Under the pieces are notes generated by a model, which saw only the letters and a list, made by a program, of their open reading frames with translations, was not told the DNA's origin and did not search any database. Below are positions 61,848-64,000 of a stretch of DNA of 64,000 bases, one piece after another. This stretch comes from Panopea generosa (taxonomy: Eukaryota; Mollusca; Bivalvia; Adapedonta; Hiatellidae). A program made the position numbers and the translations under genes. The stretch is from contig CM055903.1 of NCBI GenBank assembly GCA_029582155.1, forward strand, positions 42,733,769 through 42,797,768. The letters are read 5' to 3'. Position 1 is the first letter of the stretch. Each line of letters opens with the position of its first letter.

Positions 61848-62093
61848 ATAGAGATGTGCACAATAATGTCTGCTACAGAAACAATTTGTTCAATACCTGA
61901 GGCTCCAGACAACGTATCAGAACTAGATAGCGACTGTTCATGTGTATCTACAGTGGCGACGGTGGCGTTAGATGGAGTAACGGCAAAATTTACTATAACA
62001 TACACGTACAATCCAAATATTACAATATTCAAAAACGATGAAAATAGCAATTTGATCGAATTTGACCCTAGTGAAGCCAAACTCACAATATCA
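61848..62093 (+). CDS. Plexin exon 18: end of third IPT repeat and start of the fourth
   Basis: Acceptor aattacag. Encodes IEMCTIMSATETICSIPEAP, then FTITYTYNPNITIF and FDPSEAKLTIS. TICxxPxxP is the late IPT cysteine strand, and FxYxYNPxI opens the next repeat. The frame stays open to 62,192, so the donor is uncertain: tca|gtcagt after 62,093 (phase 0) or gtca|gtattt after 62,097 are candidates. The next exon is not found before 64,000, so the gene continues to the right. The transmembrane segment and GAP domain are not in the window. Confidence 0.78.
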
Positions 62094-62834
62094 GTCAGTA
62101 TTTCAATATCATATACTGAACAGCTAACCTCCACTTTTTATATTTCCTATATCTTCAAAATATTGAGTATCGTTATAAAAATGTGTATATGACAATAATT
62201 GTTAAATTTGATAATACAAACTTCGCCATTGTTATCCTAGCAAATAGTATTTCTAATTCAAGTCAAAATCTCAAAGAAATTGCTTTTAAACTTTTTGGGA
62301 ACGAGCTTGGTACATAAAATAATGGGTGGCGGTTTAGCTGTTCCGTTCAGTATATTACAAACATTTTAAAATATGAAACTAGTGCATAATTTTTGCTATT
62401 GATGTGCGTTGTTAATTGTATCAATTTGTCAAACAATATATTATAGCTTCTTTTCATGTTCACTTAAAACACAAAGGATTATTCATGAAATTAAAAAAAA
62501 TATAAATAAGTATTTATATAAATTAACTTTTTTTAATTTTTGAATTGACATACCAAAAAATACAAATTAATACCACATACTTTGATATGTATGCCGACTG
62601 TTAAACATCGGCCCGTACTTTGACCCATTTTTTCTAATATCTTGGAATCCTGGAGCATATTTCGTGCTAGGGGATATGAGGTGTGTTGCATATTTCATAA
62701 CACCTCATGAACAGAATCAACAAAACTGAATCTGCTTTTTTCTTATGCCGCGTTTCCAAGATATATTTTTATCAGATAGTATTTCACAAACGCGGTGAAA
62801 AAAATCTATATGTATTTTTTTTGTTAAATTGTTG

Positions 62835-64000
62835 TCATGCTATATATGAACTTACATTATAATTGTGTATTGTGAATAATTACAGTCATTACATTATAAT
62901 TAATCATAATTATGCATTGTGAGCCATAACAGCCATTACATTATAATTATATATAATTGTGCATTGTGAGCCATTACAGCCATAACATTATAGTTGATTC
63001 TAATTGTGCATTGTGAGCCATTACAGCAATTATATTATAATTGATTATAATTGTGCATTTTGAGCAAATATAGACATTACGTTATATTTGCAGATTGTGA
63101 ACAATTGTAGTCATTACATTATAGTTGTGCATTGTAAAAAAAATCCGGCCTTTACACTATAAGTGTGTATTGTGAACAATTACAGCCATTATATTATAGT
63201 TGTCTATTATGAACAATTACAGCAATAACATTATAATTGTGCATTGTGAGCCATTACAGTCATTACATTATAATTAATCATAATTATGCATTGTGAGCCA
63301 TAACAGCCATTACATTATAATTAAATATAACTGTGCATTGTGAGCCATTACAGTCATTACATTATAGTTGATTTTAATTGTGCATTGTGAGCCATTACAG
63401 CCATTATATCATAATTGATTATAATTGTGCATTTGGAGATATTACAGACATTACATTATATTTGCGGATTGTGAACAATTGTAGCCATTACATTATAGTT
63501 GTGCATTGTGAAAAACTACAGCCTTTACATTATAAGTGTGTATTGTTAACAATTACAGCCATTATATTATAATTGTGTATTGTGAACATTTACAGCCATA
63601 ACATTATAATTGTGCATTGTGAGCCATTACAGCCTTACATTATACTTGTGTATTGTGAATAAATACAGTCATTACACTTTAACAGTGCACTGTGAACAAT
63701 TACAGCCGTGAACATTGTGAACACCGGAAACCATTGCAGCCATGATAAATGTGCAAATACAGCCATTACATTACACTAATACAATGTAAACAACTGCAGG
63801 CATTGAAACGTAATTGTGAATTGTTAACAATTACATCCATAACATTATAGTTGTGCATTGTGAACAATTGCAACTACTGCAATAAAAGTTTTTACTGTGA
63901 ATAATTGCTGCCTTGATACTATAAGTGTGCATTGTGAACATTGGTAACCATTGCAGCCATTATAATTGTGCAAATACAGTTATTACATTTCACTAGTGCA
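62835..64000. repeat. About 37-bp satellite running off the right edge
   Basis: Units of attataattgtgcattgtga plus gccattacagccattac, about 30 in number, partly arranged in a longer block: the series at 62,900-63,200 recurs at 63,260-63,560 with the same variant order. It follows plexin exon 18 and lies in an intron or its edge. Confidence 0.92.

Noticed and set aside
62094..62192. Coding sequence to the end of the exon 18 open frame
   Set aside because: The tail (ISYIFKILSIVIKMCI) looks intronic, and the IPT pattern stops near a plausible donor at 62,093-62,097. Not certain.

Overview
This is eukaryotic, probably molluscan and most likely bivalve, nuclear DNA. It is AT-rich and intron-rich. 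It holds many tRNA-derived SINEs, foldback and terminal-inverted-repeat elements, non-LTR retrotransposon remnants and long minisatellites. Species and clade are inferred from this repeat style and from the protein family, not from a search.

The one clear gene is a plus-strand plexin-family receptor. Its first coding exon begins at 22,085 and it runs off the right edge. I can join 18 coding exons by consensus splice sites with fully compatible phases (about 1,145 residues). They give a signal peptide, a Sema domain (exons 1-3), PSI1 (exons 4-5), an Ig-like/TIG spacer (5-7), PSI2 (8), a second TIG-like spacer (9-11), PSI3 (12) and IPT/TIG repeats (13-18). The transmembrane segment and cytoplasmic GAP domain must lie beyond 64,000. 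About 1.2 kb upstream is a decayed, frameshifted copy of part of the Sema exon, so this locus has undergone local duplication.

The left 20 kb has no convincing complete gene. It holds a roughly 112-bp tandem repeat at the edge, a 1.2-kb TIR element with a TA target, one minus-strand exon that looks like the second half of a kringle domain with good splice sites, two copies of one MITE, a near-perfect hairpin, and a decayed CR1/Jockey-type LINE (about 9.0-11.9 kb). Several minisatellites follow (units of about 51, 56, 21 and 18 bp).

The plexin introns carry most of the remaining structure. They include a 2.95-kb TTAA-flanked element with a P2X7-like zinc-motif ORF remnant, a homogeneous 126-bp satellite, a cluster of GTGATATCAC palindromes and a 5'-truncated but open LINE ORF. 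There is also a roughly 49-bp satellite whose every unit copies the splice acceptor and first bases of exon 11. A 34-bp satellite is split by an L1-like insertion with a target-site duplication, and a 37-bp satellite runs off the right end. Transposons inserted inside tandem arrays recur at least four times.
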